Source of the DNA: Plicaturopsis crispa FD-325 SS-3
Lineage: Eukaryota; Basidiomycota; Agaricomycetes; Amylocorticiales; Amylocorticiaceae
Assembly: GCA_000827205.1 (NCBI GenBank)
Contig: KN832554.1
Location: 2,711,482 to 2,775,481, forward strand
DNA: 64,000 nucleotides
Direction: 5' to 3'
Shown piece by piece: positions 11,201 through 22,560 of the stretch (the stretch's first letter is position 1; each line of letters begins with the position of its first letter). The notes below the pieces were generated by a model. That model made no database searches. It had not been told where the DNA came from and worked only from the letters and a program-made list of their open reading frames with translations. Made by a program: the position numbers and the translations under genes.

Positions 11201-11991
11201 ACGCTTCATTCTCCGTGCATTCAATGCACAAATCATGGTATGTGCATCGTTATTGATGCCTGTACTGCACGTTTACATGATATCCAGTTCAAATGCCTAG
11301 TAGCATTCGCCGATCCTCCGATGGATCACTCAATCTACACGGTGCTTGTCAGCCTGGAGAGGCGGAGACTGCCTCTTATTCCGCGGAGTTCATCCGCGAG
11401 ATCAATGTGGTTTCGTCGAAAAGATCTGCAGCTCTCCACTGCGAATGTGCGCCGTTCTGTGTTCCCGACCAGAAGGCTGCGGTCCAGCTATCCGCTCTCC
11501 TATGCAGACACGTCTGCCCAGCGCCGGCTCAGGGTTTGCAGACCCACATGGGCCAATATCCTGTCAAACGATAGGCCGAGTCCAAACTGCATATATATCC
11601 GTTGTGAGTCCAGAGTATCGTAACGAGTATCAGCTACATTCGCCAAATACCTTGACACTAAATTACCATGAAGTCCATGCCAGAGCGATTGAGAAAAAGT
11701 TCAAAAACGAACGAGTGTGCAGTAAGCTAGCGGGATGATATGTAGTGGCAATGACGGGCGTGATACAGAGGGGAAAGCGAGGGTGCTCGGGGCGTCTAGG
11801 TACGAAAGCGAGATGCAAAGAGGGGTGGGGGTGGATAATGAATACGAATATGCGGGGGAGAGCGGATAGATAAATCAATGATGCCAAAGGGTCCATGTCC
11901 ATCCGAGTTGAATGTTCCGGGAAACAGTAAATCTAACAGCACAACAACAGAGCGGACGAGTCCGTGCTTACAGTCAAATACACGGTTCTTT
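11201..11991. other. Convergent intergenic region
   Basis: Between the NFKBIL1-like and GAS genes. No ORF with recognisable content. It should contain both 3' UTRs. Confidence 0.35.
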
Positions 11992-13750
11992 TCATGCGAG
12001 GACGAGGAGGGCGCCGCCGCCAATGCACAGCGTGCTCACAAGCAGACCGGCACCGATGCGCAGCAGGCCGCCGCTCTGGCCGCGCGCCGCACCGCTGTGA
12101 GAGGAGGACGAGGACGAGCCCGTCCCGCTAACGAGCGGCTTCGTGGTCGCGCCCGCAGCGGTGGACGTGGCGACCGGGATCCCCGTGCTGCCAGAGAACC
12201 CAGACGCGATGCACGCGCTCGTCGCACTCGCCGCCGCCGCCGTGTCCGTAGGCTTCCCCGCCGTGCTCAGCGTCGCGACGCCGCCAAAGTCGCACGCACT
12301 CGCGGAGCGCCCCTGCAGCTCGTAGTACGCGCCGACGGCGATGTCGAGCTTCTGCACGGGGTCGCAGAACGACAGCGCGCCGTACGTGCCCGTGGTGCCG
12401 TTCGCGCTCACGGCATCACACGCCGCGGAGCTAAGCCCGCAGACGGTGCCGAGGTCCGTGCCGATGCTCGCGGAGGACGAGCCCTCGTTGAGCGTGGAGA
12501 GGCAGGAGAGGTTGTTGATGACGCAGGTGCATACGTCTGCGTTGGGCGTGGGCGGGAGGCTCGTGGCCGCGGGCCAGGACGCGTTGCTCGAGGGGCACGC
12601 GACGGGCTCGGAGACGGTCGCCGTGTACGAGGCCTTGGCGAGGCTCGTGGGCGTGGCCGCTGCGTACGCGGACTTGAGGTTGGTGAAGTCGGAGTTGGGC
12701 GTGAAGGACGAGCCGTCGGACGATATGGAGCCGAGACCAAAGTTGTTCGATTCCTCCTGGTACTCGTAGATGATCCCGCCGGACCACACGTCGGACATCT
12801 GGGAGCTGAAGAGCGTCGAGATGTCCCCGAATGTGCGCGGGGTGACGGCGTTGCAGCCAAACTCGGAGAAAAAGGCGGGCACGCCGAAGTTCTGCAGCTC
12901 CTGTGTGCGCGCCTGGTACCCCGAGGTCTGGAACGTGCTGTTTCCGCACCATTCGTAGATATTGAGCCCCCAGTAGTCGATGCTGGAGGCGGTGTCTTCG
13001 CACGCGAGGTAGTAGGGCAATATCGCGCGCGAGTTGGGTGAATCTGTCGCCGTGTATCCGACTAGCTGCGTGTAGCCGTGCGCGGACAAATATGTTTTTA
13101 TGTCGCGGACGGCCGCCTTTATGAACGGTGCGGCACCGTCGTCAGTGACGGTGTTAATCTAAAGAGCACATGGTCACTGAGATGGGCGCCTAACGACATG
13201 AAATGGGAACGGGAGAACGCACGACTTCATTTCCGATATTGAAACCAAAGACATTTGAATAACTTCCGAAGGCTTCAATTGTCGATATGAAACTTGTCAT
13301 GAGGGAAACGTCCCAGCTGGGCGAGTCTGTGTTGATGGCTGCGCTCGGCGTCGCGAGGTCGAGGACGACGTATATGCCTGCGGCATCGAGCGCGGCCATG
13401 CAGCTGCTGTGGTCGAGGGACGCGTTCACCTGGTACACGCGTATGAAATTGACTCCGAGCTGCTGGAAAAACGGCACGTCTCGGGCGCATCCTGCAGCGT
13501 TCCCGAGGGGGTCCAACGCGCTGATGGTACCGCTAGATTTCACAGAATTGGTCTCTGAGGAGCCGTAGTTGCCCGAGTAGGCGACACCCTTGACATAGAC
13601 TCTGTTTCCCGAGGACGAATCGAACAGAAAACTGCCCTTGACCTGTATGGGGGGGAGTGCTGCGCTGCAAAGCTGCGATGCTAGCAGGACGACGAGGGCG
13701 AATGGGAACGTGAAAGCGTACATGGCGAGTGCTGGTCGTGCACGGTGCAT
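11992..13750 (-). CDS. gas1: GPI-anchored 1,3-beta-glucanosyltransferase (GH72 with X8/CBM43)
   Basis: Complement(join(11992..13158, 13223..13750)), 564 residues. If the second Met (13723, MYAFTFPFALVVLLASQLCSA) is used, it has 555 and a cleaner signal peptide. The enzyme elongates and remodels cell-wall beta-1,3-glucan at the outer face of the plasma membrane. The GH72 domain opens LPPIQVKGSFLFDSSSGNRVYVKGVAYS. The acid/base glutamate is in FNIGNEV (rebuilt across the intron as NEVINTVTDD) and the nucleophile is in FFSEFGCN. After a linker comes a Cys-rich X8/CBM43 module (VCTCVINNLSCLS, VCGLSSAACDAV, YGALSFCDP). A Ser/Thr-rich stretch and a hydrophobic tail (GLLVSTLCIGGGALLVLA) give a GPI signal. 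All expected parts are present. Confidence 0.95.
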
Positions 13751-15062
13751 ATGAAGACGGGGGTGGTGCCGGTCAAAGTCGAACCGTGTGGACTCTACAC
13801 CGCTGGCTCAACAAGAAAATTTCAGTCGTGGAAACATGCGGCGTGAGGTGAATAGATAATGGGAAGAACGACGGGCGTGTGAGTGGACGGCAAGAATGAA
13901 GGGCGAAATTCGCCGTGATAAGTCGAAACCTTCTTCGATCGAGACTTATCGAGACTTCGAGCAGTCCGAGATTAGATTCGGACTGCGCGGCGTTCCTCAT
14001 AATATTAAATGACTGCGCCGGGCCCGAGTGACAAGCATAACATAGCATTCTCGTGCACTGCTATGCAGACTGGTCGCGTAGGAGTGTAAAGAATAGGGAT
14101 GTATAAAGTATTAGGATGAGGCCGAGGGGTTCATCCTCCAGCATTTTCCCGCATGCCGAACGCCAGCTATAAAAAAACTCCATCAAAAGACACCATGATC
14201 TGCACAAGTACACGCCCACAGGCAAGCGCCAAGCTATGCCCGTCCAGTGCGTACACGGCATACGAAGGCCTACGAGCAACCTACAACGGCTAGTGATAAG
14301 CCGCGGTGTCCAGTTACTCGCCGTACACTAGGACCGTAATGACAAACTCACCGTGTGACGCAACCAAACGAGATGTCTGTTGTCCTAGCTCAGGCTGGTT
14401 CAGGAATTGAATGGTAGGATGTCAACTATGAATGGCACCGTGCACGGCGTGAAGCAGGTGTTTCCCTACCTTTGGCATGGTCGGTCCGATGGAGTCCATA
14501 CCGCAATATGCGATGCCCGAATGCTTTGACGGACGGAATGGCCACCTCAGTGATACGGAGAGACGGGTAGGAGATCAAACACCGTCTGCACTGATCATGA
14601 GGCTACATGAGGCTACACGAAAGAAATGGAGCCAAATGTCAGTTGTATACCCACCGTTGAACAAGATAGCACACCTAGCTGTCATCGATATTGTCCCGGA
14701 AAGCAGCTGCGGGAGACGGGAAGAAACTTGACTAGGATGGTGTGGCCGATTTGACCTGGACCTTTCCTTCGTTGACGAGCACACGAACTTGTGATTCGAA
14801 ATTTAGAGGAAGCGCACGCGACTTCGGCCACCGCAGACTTGGAAGACCCTTGAATGTAAACATGGCAGTGCATAATGCAGTGAAGCTGCGAGCATGATAC
14901 AGGTTTCGTCGAGACCGTATGCACAAGAGAAGGAGTCCGTTTCGTTGCCCAGTTCGATACGCAGCGGTAGACGGGACACAGCAGTCAAAGACGATTTGTA
15001 TCAGTCGCAAGGTTACTCACATGAAGTCCCATTGACTCAACCTAGACGTCACTAAACGCAGG
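13751..15062. other. Intergenic region, GAS promoter and downstream spacer
   Basis: About 1.3 kb with no supported gene. ORFs at 14477-14731 (+) and 14061-14279 (-) have no family resemblance. 13760-14050 is the likely promoter and leader of the GAS gene. Confidence 0.35.
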
Positions 15063-15661
15063 TCATAGACGCCGCCTAAATGGCCGCATAACATTGATTC
15101 GAATGGGCTCGACAATGCGCCGCGAGAATAACGGGGAGAGATACAAGGATAATCCAACTCGAACTGGCAGCAGAGCCTGACAAGCAGAAAGACGCGTCTA
15201 TTAGCTCTGGGCTCAGATGCATACAATGATACACTCACCTTTCCTGCAGCATACGCTACGACCGCATTGGCAAGATCTCCTGCAATATTCGCAGAGACGC
15301 GGTGGCGGTCCTCATCCGTTTCGATTTGCCCCTTCTCGAAACCGAACACCCCATATCGTCTCCCGACCCTGCCGGCCCACCGCTCACCCTCGTCTATCCA
15401 AGTCCGGAATTTCTCTCTGGCCCATCCCGTCTCGCGTTTCCAGTCATCCCGTTCCTCCTGAGATACCATTGCCACCAGGCGTTCGCCGACGCCGAGCGCG
15501 CGAGCGCCGTAGAAAACACCAACAAGGGGAACGAGTGCCGTTATTTCATGGAGTACTGCAAACGACAGCACGAGCGAGGATAGCGGGGATCCCGTACGCG
15601 TAGATATGGCCTGCAGCGCCGCCTTATAAGGCGCGAATCGCGACCGACGGAGGTCGCTCAT
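15063..15661 (-). CDS. Probable mitochondrial membrane protein, MRX11-like
   Basis: Complement(join(15063..15176, 15239..15661)), 178 residues. The sequence opens MSDLRRSRFAPYKAALQAIS. A hydrophobic segment follows (SSLVLSFAVLHEITALVPLVGVFYGARALG), then a charged middle part. A second hydrophobic end is formed across the intron (GDLANAVVAYAAGK joined to ALLPVRVGLSLYLSPLFSRR). This two-helix layout, with LHE(I/L)TA..P near the start and a (K)ALLPxRxGLSLY block near the end, resembles fungal MIOREX component 11 (MRX11) proteins of the mitochondrial expression network. That assignment is from memory of the pattern and is tentative. The gene shares a promoter of only 110 bases with the divergent gene at 15772. 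Confidence 0.7.
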
Positions 15662-15771
15662 GGTGAGAGCAGAACGAGGAGAACTTCCGAATTCCGGAAC
15701 CAGCGCCGTGCAATTTCACCGACACGGTCGCGACTCTCTGACATTGACATTCCTCCTCTTCCTCCTCCATC
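15662..15771. promoter_or_regulatory. 110-base bidirectional promoter
   Basis: The start codons of two divergent genes (15661 minus, 15772 plus) are only 110 bases apart. The spacer must serve both directions. It carries a CT-rich run (TTCCTCCTCTTCCTCCTCC, about 15749-15767) just before the plus-strand ATG. Co-expression of the two genes is inferred. Confidence 0.5.
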
Positions 15772-17225
15772 ATGCTCTCCCGCTCCCGCACAGTCGCTGT
15801 CCGCCGTCGAATACAATGGCGAGGGATGTCGACAGCAGAGCCCCCAGAACGCGAACTGCATGCGGGGGAGCGCTCCTGGGCACCGCGCCAATTTTCCAAG
15901 CGAAATCTGGACGAGGGCCCACGATCTGCGCTGCGTTTCAAGGAGGAAGGGCGCACAGTGTGCATACGGCCATGGCACGGGGTCAACTCCATGACGGAGG
16001 GCTTGGCTATCCTGCGCGGCGTGGAGAAGAAGTATGGCCGAATACGCGAATACAGGTTCATCCGCGTGAGTGCGTCCACAGTGCATAATCGTACCAACAT
16101 AACATATCGGGGCTGGTGTAGGATTATGAACGACCTGAAAAGTACCAGAAGTTCTTCTGGGCGGACTTCCAGGACCCAGAGTCTTTCAGGCTAGTCTCGA
16201 CGGAGGGCGACAATATCCAAGTGCGGGTGCCGCCGGCGAAGAACTCTGAGCTCGATGGCGGGTTATCACTACAAGACATCGATGCACTGTTGGAGCCCCA
16301 ATCTCAGAACAATGAGAAGGACAGTGCGGACTGGATGGACGTCGCCTCGAAATCTCAGGTGGACGGTAGCGAGATGCAAGTGGTGGACGTCAGAATAGAA
16401 CGGCGAGGTATGTATCCAGGATATTCCTGCTCGTCACCGACGCATTATTGACTATGCGTAACTGCAGCCTACCATTTCGAGAAGAACGACAGCGAGGCTA
16501 TAGAGGCAACGCGAAATAAGAAACTAGCGACAGGCCACGCCTTTTGCCAATGGGGCGGATTTGCCAAACTCGAGCCGCTCACATCGTCGCCTTACACCTC
16601 CGGCGATGGGCCTCAGTCCATAGACAAGCTGCGCATGCGCGAGGCTCTCTCTAAATGGAGCACCATCGTAGGCCGACAGGATCCCTCCGTCGCTGTTGCC
16701 GACGAATCTCCTGCACCGAACGAACCTCCATCTCACTCTGCACCGAGTACACCTCGACGGGAGGAGACACACAAGAGGCCGCCGGCGGAAGCGCCTGTCG
16801 TGCGCTCTGTGAACGAATGGGAGCCGCTGCCAGACGCGTCTGTAGAAGTCACTTCGACGTCGGAGGCCGAGGCTGCGAAGCGCGCTGAACGCGAGCGGAT
16901 GCTGCAGAGATTCCAGCCTGGCTTCCTTCGACTCAACAAGGAGTCGTCGGATCCCGTCATTTCCTCGTCGCCTACACCCAAACCCAAACCATCAGTGAAG
17001 ACGCCATCTCCGCGAAAAGAGAAGGCAAGCACCGAAACACGCGAAAAACCGGCGAAGGCGGCTGCTGCCCCATCGCCGCCGCCCAGGAAAGCGTCTGCAA
17101 AACCCAGAACGGAGAGGAAGACAGAAAGGACGGCACCGAAAGAGAAAAAGCCACAGCAGGAGCCTGTGCCTTCGTCTTTGAAAGACAGGTTGTGGGGCCT
17201 TATCGGTGGCAACAAGTGGAATTAG
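15772..17225 (+). CDS. Unknown protein, possibly mitochondrial
   Basis: Join(15772..16065, 16122..16407, 16468..17225), 445 residues, with frames confirmed across both introns. The N terminus MLSRSRTVAVRRRIQWRGMST is basic and lacks acidic residues, like a mitochondrial presequence. A compact conserved-looking region follows: GRTVCIRPWHGVNSMTEGLAILRGVEKKYGRIREYRFIRDYEKYQKFFWADFQDPESFRL. The C-terminal half is low-complexity, Ser/Pro/Lys-rich (KPKPSVKTPSPRKEKAS, KPRTERKTERTAPKEKK), and ends in a short amphipathic motif LKDRLWGLIGGNKWN. I do not recognise a family. Its divergent partner is a probable mitochondrial protein, which mildly supports a mitochondrial role. Confidence 0.75.
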
Positions 17226-17684
17226 GTGAAGTGTCGTTTTTCTCGTTTACAGTACTGGAGTTTCTCACTTTGCTTGCTCAGACAGGGAGCCGTGTCTACG
17301 CATCTACACATATATTCTACTTGCATTTATCTACTCAGCTGCTTGCTATCCATCCTCCGTTCATTATAATGCACATTCCCCCGCTTTCGCACCTCAGGTA
17401 TCATGAATATGTACCCCCAGCTCACGCTTGAGCTACGATGAGGACGGCATAACACGCGATAATGATAACTCAGGTATAATTTTTGGACCATCAATAACCT
17501 CGATAAATGTAAGTACAATTACAGGGTCTGCATTTTCCCTTCCCTTCTCCCTTTCCGCGTCGTTGCGTGCCATAGGGTCACCGCAAAAATCTATAAATGC
17601 TCTTACATTCTACCCGTCCGTCCCTAATGTCCGAATATGAACCTCCGACCCCCACATCGCAGTGGATAGATGATGATGGATGAA
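17226..17684. other. Convergent intergenic region
   Basis: Between the end of the unknown protein gene and the end of the NMNAT gene. T/C-rich and without a plausible ORF; expected to hold both 3' UTRs. Confidence 0.35.
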
Positions 17685-18943
17685 TCATGTTTTCTCAGCG
17701 GTGCGCGCTTGAGTAGGTTCATCCCGCTCTTTGCCCTTGCCCTTTGAGTCGCTCGTGGTCGAATCGTCCTGATACAGCCCGTGCTCCTCTATGTAATCCA
17801 CAACTGCGGAGGGGAGGAGGTACTGCACGGACAGCCCACGGCGCAGGAAAAGCCGTACTTTCGTGGACGAAACATCGTTCTGGATGAGCTGCGAGATGAG
17901 GTGGATGTTGTGTCGCCATCGTGCGAGGCTGTCGGTCGCCTGGTCCATGCCCGACCCCGCGCGCTCGACGATGAGGGTACCGTACCGTCCGAGTATGTGA
18001 TCGAGCTGAATAGGGTGATGCCTGTCAGCTTGCACGCCGTAAATAGGCACAGAACGGAAGACTTACATCGGCATATGACCATACCCCGGGTTCGCTCATC
18101 GTGCTAATTAGGTCCGAGCCCGCGAGGAGCATGACCCGCACATTCCGTTGTTCCCCGTCCTCTGTGTGGACGCCTCCCAGCACAGTGTTGATCTCGTAAT
18201 CGAAATGATCCAAGACGACAGCCGTGCGCTGGTATGATTGGAACGCCTCCCAGGAGTCCACCATTAGCCAGGCAGCAGGCTGTTGTGCGGCGATAGTGCA
18301 CATGTTTACTCTGGGACATAGTCAGCGTTGCATTCGCAAGACCGTGTGAGACATGGAGCATGGAACACCTCGCAAGACTCTGGGGATATGGGCTAAGTTG
18401 GCCATGGGGAGCGTTCGGTTACGATGTGCCAGTACGCTATTACACAGAGCTGCAGCACGCCGTGCAATCGCGCACACTGCTGAGGCATCATAACGCGAAG
18501 CTGACATCTACTCCCGGAATTCCGGATACGGTACGGCAACCGGAATTATACGGAAGTCTTTGCAAGATCCCCAGCGCGACCATCTCTCGCGGCAGCAGAG
18601 GATGTAACACGACAGCCTCGGGGAGAGCAGCGTAAATGAATATGGCTGAACAAACTCACCGATGATGTGCACTGAGCAGACCCGCCTTCTTGTACATGTC
18701 ACTGACAGGACTGAGGTACCCGCCAACAATCTCGAAATCGGTGTTCTGCCGAACGTAGTCCTTGGCCATCTCGAACATCCGGAGATGGAGGTAGGTTACT
18801 GGGCTGAACGAGCCACAGGCTACGAGCACGATCGGTTGCTTTCGAGAGTCTCGGAGAGTGCGCGAGAGCCTGTGGGATGGAAAGGAGTAGTTTGGCGGGT
18901 TTGTAAAGTCGCTCGGACTTCGAGTTTCGTTCGTCGTTGCCAT
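17685..18943 (-). CDS. nma1: Nicotinamide/nicotinate mononucleotide adenylyltransferase (NMNAT)
   Basis: Transfers AMP from ATP to NMN or NaMN, the last common step in NAD synthesis. The first exon has the nucleotide-binding motif LVACGSFSPVTYLHLRMFEMA (GxFxPxTxxHL). It continues with the family block DFEIVGGYLSPVSDMYKKAGLLSAHHR. After an intron of about 350 bases it resumes with AAWLMVDSWEAFQ, ending RTAVVLDHF. Then come VMLLAGSDLISTMSEPGVWSYADLDHILGRYGTLIVERAG and the second ATP-binding motif SSTKVRLFLRRGLSVQYLLPSAVVDYIEEHGLY. The Ser/Lys-rich tail is poorly conserved. Start chosen at 18943 (MATTNETRSP); an in-frame Met at 18982 is possible. The 350-base intron is much longer than others here. 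Confidence 0.93.
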
Positions 18944-20646
18944 TTTGTTGGCAGAATGGCGGACGGTCTGGAGAGCGAACACGAACGAGAGATAAATAAA
19001 AGTGCGGGTATGGGCAGAGGAATGAATTGACTCGCCAGTAAAAGCATTTGCTGTATTCAGAGCGGCATGTAATCATTTGTTCCCACGCTCTGCGATGCCG
19101 ACGGCAACGACGCAGGAACGCAGCCACCGTGTGGCTGCGGTTTGGCTTAGCGGCCGCCCTGTGTCACTTACCTGTGAACGTCGACGGTCTCGCAGCCCTA
19201 TGTTGTCCAAGCGCTCAGAATAAACCTGGAAGCTACACTTTGGGATCGGTGGACTCCCGGATTCCCTGCTGGAGGTCTCTCGCCTTTGCCGGGTGCTCGC
19301 GGCCAATCAGGAGAAACAATCACCGTATCGTGCCCAAGTTGTAAACAAGTGCGTGGTCTAGCGATATCCTTGAAATACGAGCAGGATTAGTTGATGTGCA
19401 GTACATCGCGAATGTACTCGCTCAGAGGATCACGCTAGGGTAAGCGCCGGAGTCTGGACACTTTCATCGACGTCGTTCATCTGTTGAAACTGTCAACTGG
19501 ATTTACTCCCACAGGCTCAAGCCCGGCAGGGTTCCTCCGTTTCCATTATGCCAGAATCGTTCCTTACTCCCCGGAGGATAGTCCGCCTCGTGTCATCTGT
19601 GGCGTTGTTGCATTTCGCGACTTTGCTCCATATACGCGTTCGTATCGAGCCACCCTTCTCCGCGTCTCAGCCTAGCTGCAATGTGCATGCCCAAGTGGAT
19701 AGGCTCCGTGTCGGCGAGCCCACACTTACCTAGACGGCGCATCAAAATTAAATCCATATCTCCAGCTGATCCAATGCTGTACCCCATCAATGCCATGCAT
19801 CATTTCCCATCTTATCTGCTTGCAGAATGGTCTACCTCAATAATGTCCGGAAACATCGACGACGATTGCAAGGAGAGCACTCACCACTGATGATCAGTCT
19901 CGATCAGTGGGTGCAACAGAACGAAAGGGTCGCTCAGGATCGTTTCATCATCGCGAGCAGCGAAGGAACAGGGCGCCGCCGACACATCAGGTTTGGAGCT
20001 TGGCCAGGCGCAATGGTATCACAAGCCTTGATGCTGCATCAAGTGCTCTCCTCGAGCTGGACCGGACTGGATTCAATTTGCAGCTCGCAACGCCCTCACA
20101 ACAGCAATCGGTGACGCAAGTCGCACCAACGTCGTATTCGCAGTTTTCCAATCGCACGGTGCAGCAATATGGGGGTGGTGTGGAGGTGATGTGCGAAAGC
20201 ATGCATTCATGGATAGACGTCTAGACTGCTACACAGGATATTTTTGAGACATCTCTACGGACCTGGGTATTGAAAAGGCAGGGCGAAAAGTAAGTGAGCA
20301 ACGGGGAGGCGTCGATATGTTACTTTTTGGAAGATGAATAAAAGTGGCTTTGAATGAAGAATTATTGCGTGCGGTTGCGGGTGGTGGTATGATACGTAGT
20401 ACAAAATATATCCGTGAGTATAAGAATCGGGTATGGCGAGCGAGGGTAGGGGAGAAGCAAACGAGAGCAGCGAGCGCGGTGTGGACGCCAAGATGTACAC
20501 CACTAACATATATGAGAGCATAATGGAGTTACGAGAGAATTAGAGAACCGGGATCCAGGAGACGTAGAGATAACAGAGAGTATAAGTGAACAGATGGGAT
20601 TAAAGCCGAGAGTCGAGACCTTCAATTTCGGGGATCGGTGTGGGTA
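18944..20646. other. Intergenic region, no supported gene
   Basis: About 1.7 kb. A plus-strand ORF at 19907-20224 is Gln/Ser-rich at its end (LATPSQQQSVTQVAPTSYSQF) but lacks a convincing start, splice partner or family. I treat it as unsupported. 20230-20600 is the downstream flank of the bZIP gene. Confidence 0.3.
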
Positions 20647-22560
20647 TCAGCAGAGCTCGATCTCCCATTCGCCGCCTTCGCCTGTCGCGGTCGGCATGGT
20701 CTTGAGGGCAACGCGGACGCGTCGTTTCGTGCGTTCGGCAGCTTTCGGGCTGAATTGCGACTCGAAGCTGAACGGCGGTCCCAAAGGCAATTGTGCGAAG
20801 TCCACGGAAGGCGATTGGTGGTTGTAAGACGCGCCGGCGACATACGACGATCCGACACCTAAGAACGGACCGAGTTGATCCTGGTCTTTCATTATGGAAT
20901 CTGTCGTGGAGGCGGTGTACGAGGGAGCGTGAGCGGACCCGAGAGTGGACGACTCGAAGGTGGGGCTCGTGCTCTGGCCGGCCCACATAGCAAGCGAGGA
21001 GGACGGCTCCTCAAGCTTTGTGGCTGGCTGCGATGACGCCGAATCTGACGGGTGGATTCGCACGCGAATTTTGCCGCTATCCGAGGGAGATGCGTCAAAG
21101 GAAATGTCCATCCCCTTGACTGCCTGTGAATCGACATCCACAAACTCTAGCTTCCGGGTGATAGGAGCGGTAGAGGAGGTAAGGATCGGCCTCTCCTGGT
21201 CGTCGATGTCGAACTCCATCATGGAGTTGCTTGTCTGACGAGACCAGTCGTACTCGCTAGGAAGGTAAGGGCTGTAATCGAACGCCGACGAAGACGCCGG
21301 GAGGGCCGATGAACCCGACACCGGGAATGAAAATCTTGCGGGAAGTGCCGTGTGTGTAGGCATCGAAAGGAGCGATGGCAGTGCACATAGGAGGACCTGA
21401 ATTGAGTTGTTAGTTTATGTTCCGTGTAGCAAGGAATAGGGAGATATGCCTTACCATGAGGCCCAAGCTTGCGCCAGACTTGGACTGTGGTGGCGCTGGT
21501 CGGATCGGCGAGGATGGAGGAAACTGAGGTTCTGTCGCTTCGACTTTCACGGGATTGCCAGACGCGAGTTTCGCGCTGAGTTCTCGTTCGCGCTCCTGTG
21601 CAGCGGCAAGCTGAGCGCGGAGCTGTTCGACCTCAGATGGACGTGCACCGGGATAACTCGAGGATGCCGAGCGCGAAGAGGAGTTTCCTTTTTCGGCAAG
21701 GGCTTGGAGTCGTGCATTCTCCTGTTCCAGTTCGGCAACACGACTGTGCGAGAACACCATACGGTAAGTTATGAGACCATGTTGACCGGAGCGAGTAGCA
21801 AAGGAGAACAAACGCACACTTCCATCTGCTCAAACTCTTCGCGCTTCCTTTGGCGGCTGAGAAACGCGGCTGCGCGGTTTTTCACAAGCCGTGCTTCGCG
21901 TTTGCTGAGCCCAGAAACGTCTGGCGGAATGAAGTCCTTGCTGTTTATTCGGTCCACTGTCGCGCGCGGCTTCTTGGTTGCTCCAGGCGCAGGGCTGCAC
22001 GAGCGTTTGGAGGGCAAGGAGCCGGTGTTGATAGTAATGGATGGTCTAGGACGCGCTCGGGGCGACGAAAAATCCGACTGTGGTGAGGGAGCATCGTCCA
22101 TAACTTCAGGGAAGTCAAAGACTTGGTGCGTGGGGAGGCATAGCTGCTGGTCGCTATCGGAGTTGGACTCCGGGCTCATGCGCATCTTGAGCATACGCGA
22201 GGTCGGCATGGATAGCTCGCTGCTGCTGGATCCCACAGAGCGTGGAGGTGAGGGCGAGAGGTTGTAGTAGTTGAAGCCCATGATGTCGTTACTACGGGAA
22301 GGGGAGCAGAACATTTGTTGGTGGTCCCAGGAGGAGTCGCCGCAGGGGGAGATGGGGGAGAGCAGCGGCGCGTCGCTTGCTATGATTTGAGACATAGGGA
22401 TGGAAATGGGTGAGCTGCACATCTTGAGGAGGACGCCTTTATAGCTTTCTAGTTTTACTTCGGTGTTTGGAGGAGAAACTGAGGGGATTTGATGCAAAAA
22501 ATATTGTACCGGGTTTATATCGCGGTTCCTCGCGGCTCGCAGGGGGTCTTCGGCTACCAA
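20647..22560 (-). CDS. bZIP transcription factor with post-zipper hydrophobic segment
   Basis: Complement(join(20647..21396, 21455..21743, 21818..22560)), 593 residues, with the phases summing correctly. The N-terminal half is Ser/Pro-rich. Then comes the basic region SKREARLVKNRAAAFLSRQRKREEFEQM, containing the N-x7-R core (NRAAAFLSR), followed across an intron by a leucine zipper (EVRVAELEQENARLQALAEK). A second coiled segment (EVEQLRAQLAAAQERERELSAKLA) leads to an 18-residue hydrophobic run ASLGLMVLLCALPSLLSM, formed exactly at the second splice. The remaining 200 residues are Ser-rich with a basic end (SPKAAERTKRRVRVALKTM). The layout bZIP, hydrophobic helix, C-terminal domain recalls membrane-tethered bZIP factors (ATF6/CREB3 type), though the segment is short for a transmembrane helix. 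The start could be internal (Met at 22422). Confidence 0.88.

Noticed and set aside
11878-13041. 387-codon plus-strand ORF with Arg/Ala/Gly-rich sequence
   Set aside because: It lies exactly opposite the GAS/GH72 exon, which has all catalytic and GPI features. The ORF is a by-product of GC-rich third codon positions.
19907-20224. Gln/Ser-rich 105-codon plus ORF
   Set aside because: No acceptable upstream exons, promoter or homologue memory; left as an unsupported ORF.
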